64,000 bases of DNA from Lutimonas halocynthiae (GTDB lineage Bacteria; Bacteroidota; Bacteroidia; Flavobacteriales; Flavobacteriaceae): NCBI RefSeq assembly GCF_030409835.1, contig NZ_JAUFQO010000003.1:186001-250000 (forward strand), read 5' to 3'. The notes below the pieces were generated by a model. The model was not told the DNA's origin, searched no databases, and was given only the letters and a program-made list of their open reading frames with translations. The stretch's first letter is position 1; each line of letters starts with the position of its first letter. Positions 44,799-53,990 of this stretch are shown here, piece after piece. A program made the translations under genes and the position numbers.

Positions 44799-44826
44799 AA
44801 CCTTGTTTTTAGAAAAGTTTAGACCT

Positions 44827-45486
44827 ATGGATAGAAAAATTACAGTTCATATTGCTGATGACCATCAAATCTTGATAGATGGCGTTAAAGCGGTGCTTAA
44901 GATTGAACCTAATATCGAGGTAATAGGTTATTCTCTCAATGGAATGGAAGTGGTTTCATGGTTTAAGGAGAATGAAGCAGATGTGCTGATATTGGATATC
45001 AATATGCCAGAATTAGATGGTATTGAGGTGTTAAAGAGGTTAAAGGATTTCAAGAAACGACCGGAAATTATCGTTCTTTCAAGCTATGACGACGTCAAGC
45101 TGGTAAAAGAAGTCCTTCAAATGGGTGCCAAAGGATTTGTTCCTAAAAAATCTGCTGGTGAACATATAGTTAATGCAGTGAATAAGGTTTCTGAAGGGAA
45201 TCAGTATTTTACAGATGACGTCAAAGAAAAAATGATGCAGACCTTACTTAACGGTCAAGTTAAGAATGAAGGAAGCCAAGATGGCGTTTTAATAAGTTCA
45301 CTTACAAAACGTGAAGTACAAGTTCTTAAGCTTGTTGCTCAACAATACAGTACACGTGAGATTGGTGATGAGTTACATATTAGCGAAAGCACTGTTGAAA
45401 CGCATCGTAAAAATCTTATGAAAAAGGTAAAGGTTAAGAATAGTGTTGGACTTGCTATATTTGCCTTAAAAAATGAGGTCATTTAA
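44827..45486 (+). CDS. LuxR/NarL-type response regulator
   Basis: 219 residues. The receiver domain (1-120) has the acidic pair in HIADDHQ, the phosphoacceptor Asp57 in LILDINMPELDG, and the conserved Lys in GFVPKKSAG. The C-terminal LuxR helix-turn-helix has LTKREVQVLKLVAQQYSTRE and HISESTVETHRKNLMKKV. The ATG at 44827 gives a clean receiver start; a TTG at 44803 is less likely. It overlaps the sensor kinase gene by 14 nt, so the two are a matched pair. Confidence 0.93.
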   Translation: MDRKITVHIADDHQILIDGVKAVLKIEPNIEVIGYSLNGMEVVSWFKENEADVLILDINMPELDGIEVLKRLKDFKKRPEIIVLSSYDDVKLVKEVLQMGAKGFVPKKSAGEHIVNAVNKVSEGNQYFTDDVKEKMMQTLLNGQVKNEGSQDGVLISSLTKREVQVLKLVAQQYSTREIGDELHISESTVETHRKNLMKKVKVKNSVGLAIFALKNEVI

Positions 45487-47305
45487 CCCTAGATCATATT
45501 GTAGTTTGAAACATTTAAGGATCTTCTTTCTTAGTATTTTTTTGTTGTTTTCAGGAGTTTTGATGAGCCAGAAAATCAGTCAGGAAGAATCTTATGTCAA
45601 AAACAAACTGGCGCAAATCGATTCATTGATTAATATAGGTCAGCATGAAAAGGCAAATTCCCTTATTAATAATACCATCAATACATTCTCATTTAGAAAA
45701 AATTCAGAGGAACAATTGGCCTTTGATTTTAGAATAGCTAAAAATTTATACTATCAGGGCAATAAGGAAAAAGGACTCAATGAGATGTTAGTTGGCCTTG
45801 ATAAGTTAAAAAGCAAGCCTTTTTCTCCTCTTAATATAGATTATTCCAACGAGTTGGCAAAAATATTTGCAGATTCAGAGAACTTCGAAAAAGCAATTTA
45901 TTATAATAAAATAGCACTTCAAAAATCTTACTTGATTAAAGATACTATTGGTATAACAAGGTCTTTGATTCGTATGGGAGGATTTTATTATGCCAAAAAT
46001 GAGGAGGATAGTGCCAAAATCTATTTTAAAAAAATGGCTCGTTTTCCGGTAACTCCATTAACAGAAAAAAGAATTGGAGATGCTTATAATAATTTAGGCG
46101 TTATAGCCCAAAACAATGAAAACTATGATTTGGCAAAGGCTCGTGGAAGACAAGCATTAGAATTAAAAACAAGACTTAATGATGTAAAAGGAATAGCTTA
46201 TTCTAATGTGAATCTTGGTAATTTATATCATTATGAGAATGATTATAAAACGGCTATTGGGAATTACCTGGCGGCATTTAAGCAAATAGAAAATGATACA
46301 ACAAGAAGCTTACTTTATTTGAAAAGAATTATTTATGAGAATTTATCTGTTTCCTATGATTCGATAAAAGACTATGAGAACGCCTACAAATATTTGCATA
46401 AATCATATCAATTAAAATTCAAGTTAACTAATGAGCAATTAGCTGAGAACAATGCAGAGGTTGAAGCCAGGTATAATCTGGCCGTCGAAGAAAGAAAAAC
46501 AGAAGAGGAGAAGAGTAAGGCGTTAAGAGCTCAATTTTTATTTTATGGCTTGGCTTTTGTTACCCTCACCTTTGTAATTCTGGCTTTCATTTTCTACAAG
46601 AACTACAAGTTAAAAGAACAAAACAGGCTAGAACAGGTGCATAATAATCTACAGACCAGAATTATTAATGCCACGATAGATGCAAAGGAGAAGGAACGCA
46701 AATCTATTGCCGAGATTCTTCATGACAGTGTTAGTGCACTCTTATCTTCAGCAAATTTACATTTGCAAGCATCTAAGGCGCAGTTAAACTCGCATGTACC
46801 CATAGAGATAACGAAGGCACAAGAAATTGTTAATGAGGCTTCTGTTAAGATTAGAGACCTTTCTCATGAACTCATCTCATCAGTTTTATTGAAGTTTGGT
46901 CTTGCCTTTGCAGTGCATGATCTTTGTGAAAAATATTCCAATTCTGAAATCCAATTTATTAGTGATGATAATGGTATAAAGAGATATAATCAGCAATTTG
47001 AGATAAAAATTTACAATATTATTGAAGAATTGATCAATAATATTATGAAGCATAGTGGTGCAAAGAATGCATCGATCAATCTTATTGAAAGAAATGGTGA
47101 AAAATTACTGATCCAGATAATAGATGACGGTAAAGGTTTTGAGCTCAAAAAAGCGAGAAAAAAGGATGGTTTAGGTTTGAGTCATATCGAAGCTCGAATC
47201 AAAATTATGAAAGGGGTTTTCAACATCAACACCAAGAGGGGTGAAGGAACCAGCATTTTTATTTCAGTTCCAATTTACCAACCCGAACTCTCTGAAGCCG
47301 TTTAA
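45473..47305 (+). CDS. TPR-containing sensor histidine kinase (HisKA_3/NarX type)
   Basis: 610 residues. Signal peptide (about 14-32), periplasmic tetratricopeptide-like repeats (about 40-330: GDAYNNLGVIAQNNENYDLA, IAYSNVNLGNLYHYENDYKT and similar), one membrane helix (about 360-377), a coiled linker, the H-box ILHDSVSALL with His417, and a HATPase domain (NNIMKHSGAKNA, DDGKGF, GLGLSHIEARI, GEGTSIFI). This is the usual flavobacterial two-component layout in which TPRs sense a periplasmic ligand. Partner: the overlapping LuxR-type regulator. Confidence 0.93.
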   Translation: MRSFNPRSYCSLKHLRIFFLSIFLLFSGVLMSQKISQEESYVKNKLAQIDSLINIGQHEKANSLINNTINTFSFRKNSEEQLAFDFRIAKNLYYQGNKEKGLNEMLVGLDKLKSKPFSPLNIDYSNELAKIFADSENFEKAIYYNKIALQKSYLIKDTIGITRSLIRMGGFYYAKNEEDSAKIYFKKMARFPVTPLTEKRIGDAYNNLGVIAQNNENYDLAKARGRQALELKTRLNDVKGIAYSNVNLGNLYHYENDYKTAIGNYLAAFKQIENDTTRSLLYLKRIIYENLSVSYDSIKDYENAYKYLHKSYQLKFKLTNEQLAENNAEVEARYNLAVEERKTEEEKSKALRAQFLFYGLAFVTLTFVILAFIFYKNYKLKEQNRLEQVHNNLQTRIINATIDAKEKERKSIAEILHDSVSALLSSANLHLQASKAQLNSHVPIEITKAQEIVNEASVKIRDLSHELISSVLLKFGLAFAVHDLCEKYSNSEIQFISDDNGIKRYNQQFEIKIYNIIEELINNIMKHSGAKNASINLIERNGEKLLIQIIDDGKGFELKKARKKDGLGLSHIEARIKIMKGVFNINTKRGEGTSIFISVPIYQPELSEAV

Positions 47306-47306
47306 A

Positions 47307-47801
47307 TTATCTTTTCATTTCGATAATTTCCAGTTTTCTAATATCAGTTTTATCAATTTCAAATCGCAGCATTGTTTTCACTTTGTGAAAGCCATGATTT
47401 CCCATGGCCCCCGGATTCATATGCAACAGCTTTAATTTTTTATCATACTGAACCTTTAGAATATGTGAATGACCTGAAATAAATAATTTGGGTGGACGCA
47501 ATGATAAAGACTGCTTGATTCTAGAATTGTAGCGATAAGGATATCCACCAATATGTGTGATCCAAACCCCTACATTCTCAGCCATAAACTTATTGTCTAA
47601 CGGAAATTCACTGCGAATATCTTTGTCGTCAATATTTCCATACACTGCTCTCAAAAAGCTAACTTCTTTAATTCGGTCAGTAACTTCAACAGAGCCGATA
47701 TCGCCAGCATGCCATACTTCATCAGCCTCTTTACAATAGTTTATTATTTTTTCATCTATAAAGCCGTGAGAGTCAGATAGTAGTAAAATTTTAAGGGCCA
47801 A
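47307..47801 (-). CDS. Metallophosphoesterase, YfcE/MJ0936 family
   Basis: 164-residue calcineurin-like phosphodiesterase. The metal ligands are in LLSDSHG, HAGDIGS, VYGNIDD, ISGHSH and HMNPGA. Small cytoplasmic enzymes of this family hydrolyse phosphodiesters such as cAMP or model substrates; the natural substrate is not known. Starts with TTG 47801 (reads as MALKILLLSDSHG). It converges on the kinase gene with a 1-bp gap and is divergent from truA. Confidence 0.88.
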   Translation of the reverse strand: MALKILLLSDSHGFIDEKIINYCKEADEVWHAGDIGSVEVTDRIKEVSFLRAVYGNIDDKDIRSEFPLDNKFMAENVGVWITHIGGYPYRYNSRIKQSLSLRPPKLFISGHSHILKVQYDKKLKLLHMNPGAMGNHGFHKVKTMLRFEIDKTDIRKLEIIEMKR

Positions 47802-47822
47802 ATGCGTATAGATTTAATTAAT

Positions 47823-47830
47823 TATCTTTG
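47823..47830 (+). promoter_or_regulatory. -7 element of the truA promoter
   Basis: TATCTTTG, 22 bp before the TTG start of truA. Confidence 0.5.
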
Positions 47831-47852
47831 TTCGGCGTAAAACTAGAGCTTT

Positions 47853-48602
47853 TTGAGATACTTTATTGAACTTTCTTATAATGGTAAAAACTACCATGGA
47901 TGGCAAATACAACCCGATGAAATTTCGATTCAAGAAACCATTGAAAAAGCATTGTCTTTATTATTAAAAGAGACGATTCAAGTTGTAGGTTGCGGCAGGA
48001 CGGATACTGGAGTTCATGCCAGTCAATTTTTTTTACATTTTGATTGTCAAAGGCCAATAGATAAAGAAAAGTTAAAGTTCAGACTAAATTCTTATTTACC
48101 ACAGGATATTGTTATTTTTCAGGTTATTAGTGTTGTTGATGATGCTCATGCCAGATTCCAAGCCTTGTCTCGAAGTTATCAATACAGCGTGTCTTTAGGT
48201 AAGAATGTATTTCAGAGGGATTTAAGCTTAGAAATTTTTCATAATTCACTTGATGTTGACTTAATGAATAAGGCGGCAAAAACATTATTGGAATATAGTG
48301 ATTTTAAGTGCTTTTCAAAGACAAAAACTGAAGTGAAAACGTATCAATGTTTAATCACTGAAGCGTATTGGGAAATAAATGGAAATCAATTGGTTTTTCA
48401 TATTAGTGCGAATCGATTTTTAAGAAACATGGTAAGGGCAATTGTTGGGACTTTACTTCAAGTAGGAAAAGGAAGAATGAGTTTGGATGAGTTTAAATCT
48501 GTAATTGAATCTAGAGATAGAAATAAGGCTGGGACCTCAGTAAAAGCGAAAGGGCTGTTCTTAACTGCTGTGGTATATCCTAAAGATATTTTTAACGAAT
48601 AA
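47853..48602 (+). CDS. truA: tRNA pseudouridine synthase A
   Basis: Makes pseudouridine at positions 38-40 in the anticodon stem of many tRNAs. 249 residues. Catalytic Asp51 lies in GCGRTDTGVHA, and NRFLRNMVRAIVGTLLQVGKG is the conserved C-terminal motif. Start is TTG (reads as MRYFIELSYNGKNYHGWQ); no ATG is available. Followed by the ABC exporter gene after 2 bp. Confidence 0.96.
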   Translation: MRYFIELSYNGKNYHGWQIQPDEISIQETIEKALSLLLKETIQVVGCGRTDTGVHASQFFLHFDCQRPIDKEKLKFRLNSYLPQDIVIFQVISVVDDAHARFQALSRSYQYSVSLGKNVFQRDLSLEIFHNSLDVDLMNKAAKTLLEYSDFKCFSKTKTEVKTYQCLITEAYWEINGNQLVFHISANRFLRNMVRAIVGTLLQVGKGRMSLDEFKSVIESRDRNKAGTSVKAKGLFLTAVVYPKDIFNE

Positions 48603-48604
48603 CT

Positions 48605-50389
48605 ATGTCTGAAAAGAAAGAAGGAAATAAGAAAGTAATTGGGAAAGTATATGACGTCAAACTTTTTAAGAGGTTGATGAATTATGCACGGCATTACAGA
48701 TTACAATTTAGTATATCTGTGATGGCGGTTTTGTCTGTAGCCTTATTGGCTGCGGTGAGACCAATTCTTTTAAAGAGAATTATTGATGATTTTATTTTCA
48801 ATAGAGACGCTGAACAACTTGTCGTTTTCACCAGTTTAATGGTATTGGTTCTTGTTTTTGAAGTTTTATTTCAATTTCTGTTTATTTATTTTGCTAACTG
48901 GTTGGGTCAGAATATCATTAGAGATATGAGAACGCAGCTTTTCAAGCATTTGCTTCATTTTAAAATGAAGTATTTTAATACTTCCGCAGTTGGAAAGCTT
49001 GTCACAAGAGTCGTATCAGACATTGAGACCATAGCAAGTGTTTTTGGACAAGGTCTTTTTATGATAATTAGTGACCTCCTTAAAATGTCAGTAATTGCCG
49101 TGGTAATGTTATGGATGAATTGGCGTCTGGCCTTAATTGTATTTGCAGTTTTACCCATATTAATTTTTGCTACCAAAATATTTCAGAAAGCCATGAAAGG
49201 TGCTTTTCAGGATGTTAGAACAGAAGTTTCAAATTTGAATAGTTTTGTACAGGAACGTATTACTGGGATGCGAATAATTCAACTTTTTACTCGAGAGAAA
49301 ATTGAATACGATAAATTTAAAAGTATTAATGACAAGCATAAAAAGGCTTGGATAAGAACAGTTTGGTATAACTCTATATTCTTTCCTATTGCTGAAGTTT
49401 TACCGTCCATTGCTATAGGGCTTGTGGTGTGGTATGGTGGTCTGAGCGCAGCAACCAGTAATTCAGTAACGGCAGGTGAGATTATCAGTTTTATTATGAT
49501 GAACAATATGCTCTTTAGGCCTTTGAGGCAAATAGCTGATAAGTTTAATACACTGCAGATGGGTATGGTTGCAGCAGAGCGAGTATTCAAGATTGTTGAT
49601 GATAATGAAGTTGAAATCGATACAGGAAATGTTGAGGTGGACTCTTTTAAAGGAAAAGTTAGATTTAAGGACGTTCACTTTAGTTATATAAAAGGAGAAG
49701 AAGTAATTAAAGGGATCTCTTTTGATGTGAACCCGGGAGAGACGGTTGCCATAGTTGGTGCTACCGGAGCCGGTAAGTCAACAATAATTAATTTACTCAA
49801 TAGATTCTATGATATCGATAAGGGGAGTATAGAAATTGACGATGTCGACCTTAAGGAGTACAATCTGCACGGGCTTCGTGATCAAATAGCTGTGGTATTA
49901 CAAGATGTGTTTTTATTTTCGGATAGCATCTATAACAATATAACCCTTAAAGATAATTCTATTTCATTAGAAGAAGTAGAGGCATCTGCTAAGGTAATTG
50001 GTATACATGATTTTATCATGTCATTACCTAATGGCTATAACTATAATGTAAAAGAAAGAGGTGTTATGTTATCAGTAGGACAAAGGCAACTCATCGCATT
50101 TTTAAGAGCTTCGGTAAGTAAACCTGCTATACTCATTCTGGATGAGGCTACTTCTTCAATAGATTCGTATTCAGAAAAACTTATACAAGAAGCAACAGAA
50201 AAGCTGACAAAAAACAGAACGTCAATAATTATTGCTCACAGGCTGGCTACGATTCAAAAAGCTGATAAGATTATAGTAATGGAAGATGGTGTTATTGTTG
50301 AACAAGGAACTCATTCGGAATTGTTAGATAAAAAGGGGCATTACAGTAATTTATATAATATTCAGTTTCTTCAAAAGCAAGCCAGTTAA
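48605..50389 (+). CDS. ABC exporter, fused membrane and ATPase domains (MsbA-like)
   Basis: 594-residue half-transporter that works as a homodimer. An N-terminal membrane domain with six helices (about 35-320) precedes the nucleotide-binding domain: GATGAGKST (Walker A, about 385), a Q-loop at VLQDVFLFSD, LSVGQRQL (ABC signature, with V where most have G), ILDEATSSID (Walker B and D-loop), IAHRL (H-loop). Probable substrates are lipids, LPS precursors or drugs. Second gene of the truA unit. Confidence 0.92.
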   Translation: MSEKKEGNKKVIGKVYDVKLFKRLMNYARHYRLQFSISVMAVLSVALLAAVRPILLKRIIDDFIFNRDAEQLVVFTSLMVLVLVFEVLFQFLFIYFANWLGQNIIRDMRTQLFKHLLHFKMKYFNTSAVGKLVTRVVSDIETIASVFGQGLFMIISDLLKMSVIAVVMLWMNWRLALIVFAVLPILIFATKIFQKAMKGAFQDVRTEVSNLNSFVQERITGMRIIQLFTREKIEYDKFKSINDKHKKAWIRTVWYNSIFFPIAEVLPSIAIGLVVWYGGLSAATSNSVTAGEIISFIMMNNMLFRPLRQIADKFNTLQMGMVAAERVFKIVDDNEVEIDTGNVEVDSFKGKVRFKDVHFSYIKGEEVIKGISFDVNPGETVAIVGATGAGKSTIINLLNRFYDIDKGSIEIDDVDLKEYNLHGLRDQIAVVLQDVFLFSDSIYNNITLKDNSISLEEVEASAKVIGIHDFIMSLPNGYNYNVKERGVMLSVGQRQLIAFLRASVSKPAILILDEATSSIDSYSEKLIQEATEKLTKNRTSIIIAHRLATIQKADKIIVMEDGVIVEQGTHSELLDKKGHYSNLYNIQFLQKQAS

Positions 50390-50418
50390 GGAGCTTAGTA
50401 AGGCTCGACAAGAACTGA

Positions 50419-51201
50419 TTAATTGAGATCCTCTTTTATGATTTCTGCCAATTCTGAAAAATCCTCAAAAAGAATAAAAGCCCCGTTATTAATATAAGAA
50501 ACCTGTCCGGACTCTTCAGACACTACCAGCGATAAGGCGTCTGTTCTTATGGTAATCCCTAAGCCCGCTCTATGCCTAAGCCCAAAATGAGCCGGGATAT
50601 CCATTGTGTTTTCAATGGGTAAAATAACCCTGCTAGCCGTAATGATATCATTTTCAATTACAATAGCGCCATCATGTAATGGGCTGTTTTTATAAAAGAT
50701 ACTTTTCAATATGGGTTTATTGACTTTGATTTCCATTTCATCACCTGTCATTTTCACAAATTCTAAGCTGTTATTACGCTGAAGTACTATAAGCGCACCC
50801 GTTTTGATCTTTCCCATTTCTTCACAAAAGCTTACTATATCATCAATTTGACTGTGGGCCGCAATATCCGTTTGAAAGAATTTTAAATGCTTTAATATAC
50901 CTTTTTTGGATGCCAGATTAGTTGATCCTACCATCAATAAAAACTTCCGAATCTCTTGTTGAAACACAATAATAAGGGCAATAAAACCACCGCCAAGAAA
51001 ATTACCTAGGATATCACTAAGCAACTCCATTTCAAGCGCTTGGGTAAGTTTCCAGATAAGATAGATAATGGCTATTCCAATAAAGATGTTTATGGCAGCT
51101 GTTCCGCGAATCAATCTAAAAATATAGAATAGCAAAACAGCGACTAAAACAATGTCAAGAATGTCTAAAAAGCCAATGTTTAAAAAGTTAAATTGATCCA
51201 A
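50419..51201 (-). CDS. cdaA: Diadenylate cyclase CdaA (cyclic di-AMP synthase)
   Basis: Makes c-di-AMP from two ATP. 260 residues: three N-terminal membrane helices (about 10-95) and the DAC domain with DGAIVIEND and LRHRAGLG, the two catalytic motifs. c-di-AMP controls potassium and osmotic balance in other bacteria. It is the last gene of LOG-folP-lipoprotein-cdaA. CdaR and GlmM, its usual neighbours in Firmicutes, are not here. Confidence 0.94.
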   Translation of the reverse strand: MDQFNFLNIGFLDILDIVLVAVLLFYIFRLIRGTAAINIFIGIAIIYLIWKLTQALEMELLSDILGNFLGGGFIALIIVFQQEIRKFLLMVGSTNLASKKGILKHLKFFQTDIAAHSQIDDIVSFCEEMGKIKTGALIVLQRNNSLEFVKMTGDEMEIKVNKPILKSIFYKNSPLHDGAIVIENDIITASRVILPIENTMDIPAHFGLRHRAGLGITIRTDALSLVVSEESGQVSYINNGAFILFEDFSELAEIIKEDLN

Positions 51202-51230
51202 TTCTGAGCGAGTTTTTGTAAATGTATGAA

Positions 51231-51908
51231 TTATTTTACAGTATGGAAATATTCTGCTGATTCACAGTGAATATCATTGGCATGAAGATAAACCTTTAGC
51301 TCCAGATAGTCTTGATAGCTGGTATCTTCATCAAACATTAACATCACCCTAAGTTTTTCTTCGTCTGTACATTGCTGCCCTTTTTTTAAGTTTGATGCCA
51401 AGTCAGTTAAAGCTTGTCTTTTACCGTTTAATTTAATATCATCAGTAACTAATTCAATTATTGCGGTACAGGTATTTACCCTAAATTCTTTCATAACATT
51501 GTTAGCCGTATCATTTGTTATAAAATTTGTTTGTGGAAATAACAGTAATGAGATAGTGCTAGACTTTGTGTCAGCATAACTAAAATAGCTATTCATATCC
51601 CCTTTTTTATGCATGGAATCTTTGTTCTTGTTTTCCTGCATAGCTATCAACACAGGAACCACTTCTTTCATGGGTAATCTCCTGTCAATATTGTATATCC
51701 AATGGGTGTTCAGGATCTTATTGCCTTTATTAAGATCGGCGATAATCTTCCCATTTTTAGTTTCCATAAAAACCCAAATACTGGAATGATTTTGTATTTC
51801 TGAAATTCCCGGGATGTCAATTAAAGGCAATTGCACTTCTTTTTTTTGACAGCCGATAAAAAACAGCAGCATACTACATATCATTACAATTGTCTTTCTT
51901 ATTGCCAT
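51231..51908 (-). CDS. Lipoprotein of unknown function in the folP-cdaA operon
   Basis: 225 residues with signal peptide and lipobox FFIGC (lipidated Cys20). The mature part contains WIYNIDRRLPMKEVVPVLIAMQ and TCTAIIELVTDDIKLNGKRQ, with no motif I can assign. It overlaps folP by 10 nt and is followed by cdaA after 29 bp. The adjacency could mean an envelope partner of the membrane-bound cyclase, comparable in position only to CdaR in Firmicutes. Confidence 0.75.
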   Translation of the reverse strand: MAIRKTIVMICSMLLFFIGCQKKEVQLPLIDIPGISEIQNHSSIWVFMETKNGKIIADLNKGNKILNTHWIYNIDRRLPMKEVVPVLIAMQENKNKDSMHKKGDMNSYFSYADTKSSTISLLLFPQTNFITNDTANNVMKEFRVNTCTAIIELVTDDIKLNGKRQALTDLASNLKKGQQCTDEEKLRVMLMFDEDTSYQDYLELKVYLHANDIHCESAEYFHTVK

Positions 51909-52729
51909 TGCTTTATTTTTTCAAAAATCATAATGGTTTCTTTGGCTTCTTTTACATCATGAACCCTAAGTATTCCGGCCCCTTTGCTCAAAGCAATGCT
52001 ATTTGCTGTGGTCGTCGCATTTAGGGCATTTACTGCATCGGTATCTAATAGCTTATACAACATTGATTTTCTCGATAAGCCTGCTAGTATAGGTAGACCC
52101 AATGTATTGAAAAGTTGCATTTTTTGTAATAATTCATAATTTTGATCTAGTGTTTTACTAAATCCAAATCCAGGATCGATAATGAGGTCATTCACGCCTA
52201 ATTGTCTCAGTTTGAATATTTTTTTTGAAAAATAATAAATCATGTCTTTTACGAGATCGTCATAATTTACATGTTGTTGCATGTTTTGTGGCGTACCCAC
52301 CATATGCATGAGTATATAAGGCACTTGAAGCTTGGCTATTGTTTCAAACATATGCTGATCCATGCCTCCACCTGAAATATCATTTACAAGACTTGCTCCG
52401 GCACTAATGCCTTCAGAAGCAATGCGACTTCTAAATGTATCTACAGACAATAATGAATCGGGAAATTCTTTGCTAAGCAGTTGAATGACCGGGATTGACC
52501 TGGAAAGTTCCTCTTCTTCTGAAATATGATCAGCATTGGGTCTTGATGAGTAGGCGCCAATATCAATAAAGGTGGCTCCTTCAGTGAGCATTTTTTCAAC
52601 TTGCTTTAAAATGTCTGCATCAGATCGAAATTTACCGCCATCATAGAATGAATCAGGTGTCACGTTTAGAATTCCCATAATTCTGGGTTTACTCAGATCG
52701 ATAAGATGTCCTTTGCAATTTATATACAT
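51899..52729 (-). CDS. folP: Dihydropteroate synthase
   Basis: Condenses 6-hydroxymethyl-dihydropterin diphosphate with p-aminobenzoate in folate synthesis; the sulfonamide target. 276 residues forming a TIM barrel: MGILNVTPDSFYDGG, GATFIDIGAYSSRP, ILMHMVGTPQNMQ, DPGFGFSKTLDQNYELL and the C-terminal LRVHDV. Overlaps the lipoprotein gene by 10 nt; 15 bp behind the LOG-family gene. Confidence 0.97.
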   Translation of the reverse strand: MYINCKGHLIDLSKPRIMGILNVTPDSFYDGGKFRSDADILKQVEKMLTEGATFIDIGAYSSRPNADHISEEEELSRSIPVIQLLSKEFPDSLLSVDTFRSRIASEGISAGASLVNDISGGGMDQHMFETIAKLQVPYILMHMVGTPQNMQQHVNYDDLVKDMIYYFSKKIFKLRQLGVNDLIIDPGFGFSKTLDQNYELLQKMQLFNTLGLPILAGLSRKSMLYKLLDTDAVNALNATTTANSIALSKGAGILRVHDVKEAKETIMIFEKIKQWQ

Positions 52730-52744
52730 ATTCAGAATAGGCTA

Positions 52745-53329
52745 TTATTTGCTAGCTACTGTGTTTACTACTTTACCCATTTTGGGTGCTTTATAGGAGT
52801 ACATTTTACTTATAAGATCCTCAATTGATTCACTGACAATAATCATATCTCTGTTTTCTTTTTTTAGAAAACCTTCTTGAACCATATGGTCTAATTGAAG
52901 CAAAGTGTATTTAAAAAACTGATTCGTATTCAAAATACCAATGGCTTTATTTTCGATACCCAACTGACCTAAGGTTAAAGCTTCAAATATTTCATCAAGA
53001 GTGCCAAAGCCTCCAGGTAAGGCGATATAGCCATCTACAAGTTTGCTAATCTTAACTTTCCTTTTCGACATCTTTCTGGTAACAATCATTTCAGAAATAT
53101 TGGAATGGGCAACTTCCTCATGCTTAAGAAGACCTGGAATTACTCCAATTACTTCAGCATTAGCTTTGATCATACTATCAGCTATGGCTCCCATGATTCC
53201 GATTTTTCCTCCTCCATAGACCAAGCCTATGTCATTTTGAGCAAAATAATCTCCTAATTTTTCGGCCTCTGAGGCATAATCTTTATTGAACCCTTTACTG
53301 GATCCGCAAAATACTGCTATTCGTTTCAT
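52745..53329 (-). CDS. LOG family nucleoside-5'-monophosphate phosphoribohydrolase
   Basis: 194 residues of the Lonely Guy family, which releases the base from (cytokinin) nucleoside monophosphates. FCGSSKGFN at the N-terminus, VYGGGKIGIMGA, RKMSKRKVKISKL and LPGGFGTLDEIFEALT (the PGGxGTxxE active-site motif) are all present. In non-plant bacteria it may act on AMP or other nucleotides. First gene of the operon that ends with cdaA. Confidence 0.9.
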   Translation of the reverse strand: MKRIAVFCGSSKGFNKDYASEAEKLGDYFAQNDIGLVYGGGKIGIMGAIADSMIKANAEVIGVIPGLLKHEEVAHSNISEMIVTRKMSKRKVKISKLVDGYIALPGGFGTLDEIFEALTLGQLGIENKAIGILNTNQFFKYTLLQLDHMVQEGFLKKENRDMIIVSESIEDLISKMYSYKAPKMGKVVNTVASK

Positions 53330-53445
53330 TTTAAAGGGCTTTTATTGAACATTGATTTTGTAAAAATAAGCAAACCAAGGATATTATATCATGAGATTTT
53401 TATAAATTCGTTTCCGTAAAAAAACATTCACGCTGATTTAAATAT

Positions 53446-53982
53446 ATGCAGAATACATCTAAGCAATATGATGAAATAACGGCTAAATGCCGTTCTCTTT
53501 TTATAAATAAAATGAGTGATTATGGCAGTGCCTGGCGCATATTGAGGCTACCGTCCTTAACGGATCAAATATTTATCAAGGCGCAAAGAATTAGGCAGTT
53601 GCAAGAAAATACGGTCAGAAAGGTGGATGAAGATGAAATTCCTGAATTTATTGGAATTATCAATTATTCTATCATGGCATTGATTCAATTAGAAAAAGGA
53701 GTTGTTGAACAGCCCGACCTGAATGTTGAGGAAGCGGTAGGATTATACGATAAACATATCCAAGAGACTAAGGCCCTTATGGAGAATAAGAATCATGATT
53801 ATGGCGAGGCTTGGAGAGATATGAGAGTTAGTTCACTAACTGACTTGATACTTCAAAAATTATTACGGGTGAAACAAATAGAAGATAATCAGGGTAAGAC
53901 ATTAGTGTCAGAAGGGATTGATGCCAATTATCAGGATATGATAAACTACGCTATTTTTGCCTTGATACTAATGAATAAATAA
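53446..53982 (+). CDS. DUF1599 protein (duplicated nucleotide-related domain)
   Basis: 178 residues made of two related halves: SDYGSAWRILRLPSLTDQIFIKAQRIRQLQ and NHDYGEAWRDMRVSSLTDLILQKLLRVKQIE repeat the same motif. This is the DUF1599 family of Bacteroidota, which I associate with an all-helical nucleotide-binding fold. Function not established. First gene of a plus-strand operon with the BT_3928 gene (8 bp) and crcB. Confidence 0.88.
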   Translation: MQNTSKQYDEITAKCRSLFINKMSDYGSAWRILRLPSLTDQIFIKAQRIRQLQENTVRKVDEDEIPEFIGIINYSIMALIQLEKGVVEQPDLNVEEAVGLYDKHIQETKALMENKNHDYGEAWRDMRVSSLTDLILQKLLRVKQIEDNQGKTLVSEGIDANYQDMINYAIFALILMNK

Positions 53983-53990
53983 TTATTGAA

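Noticed and set aside
44803-44826. TTG start for the response regulator
   Set aside because: It begins 5 bp after the T-run of the preceding terminator, and the ATG at 44827 gives a standard receiver N-terminus.
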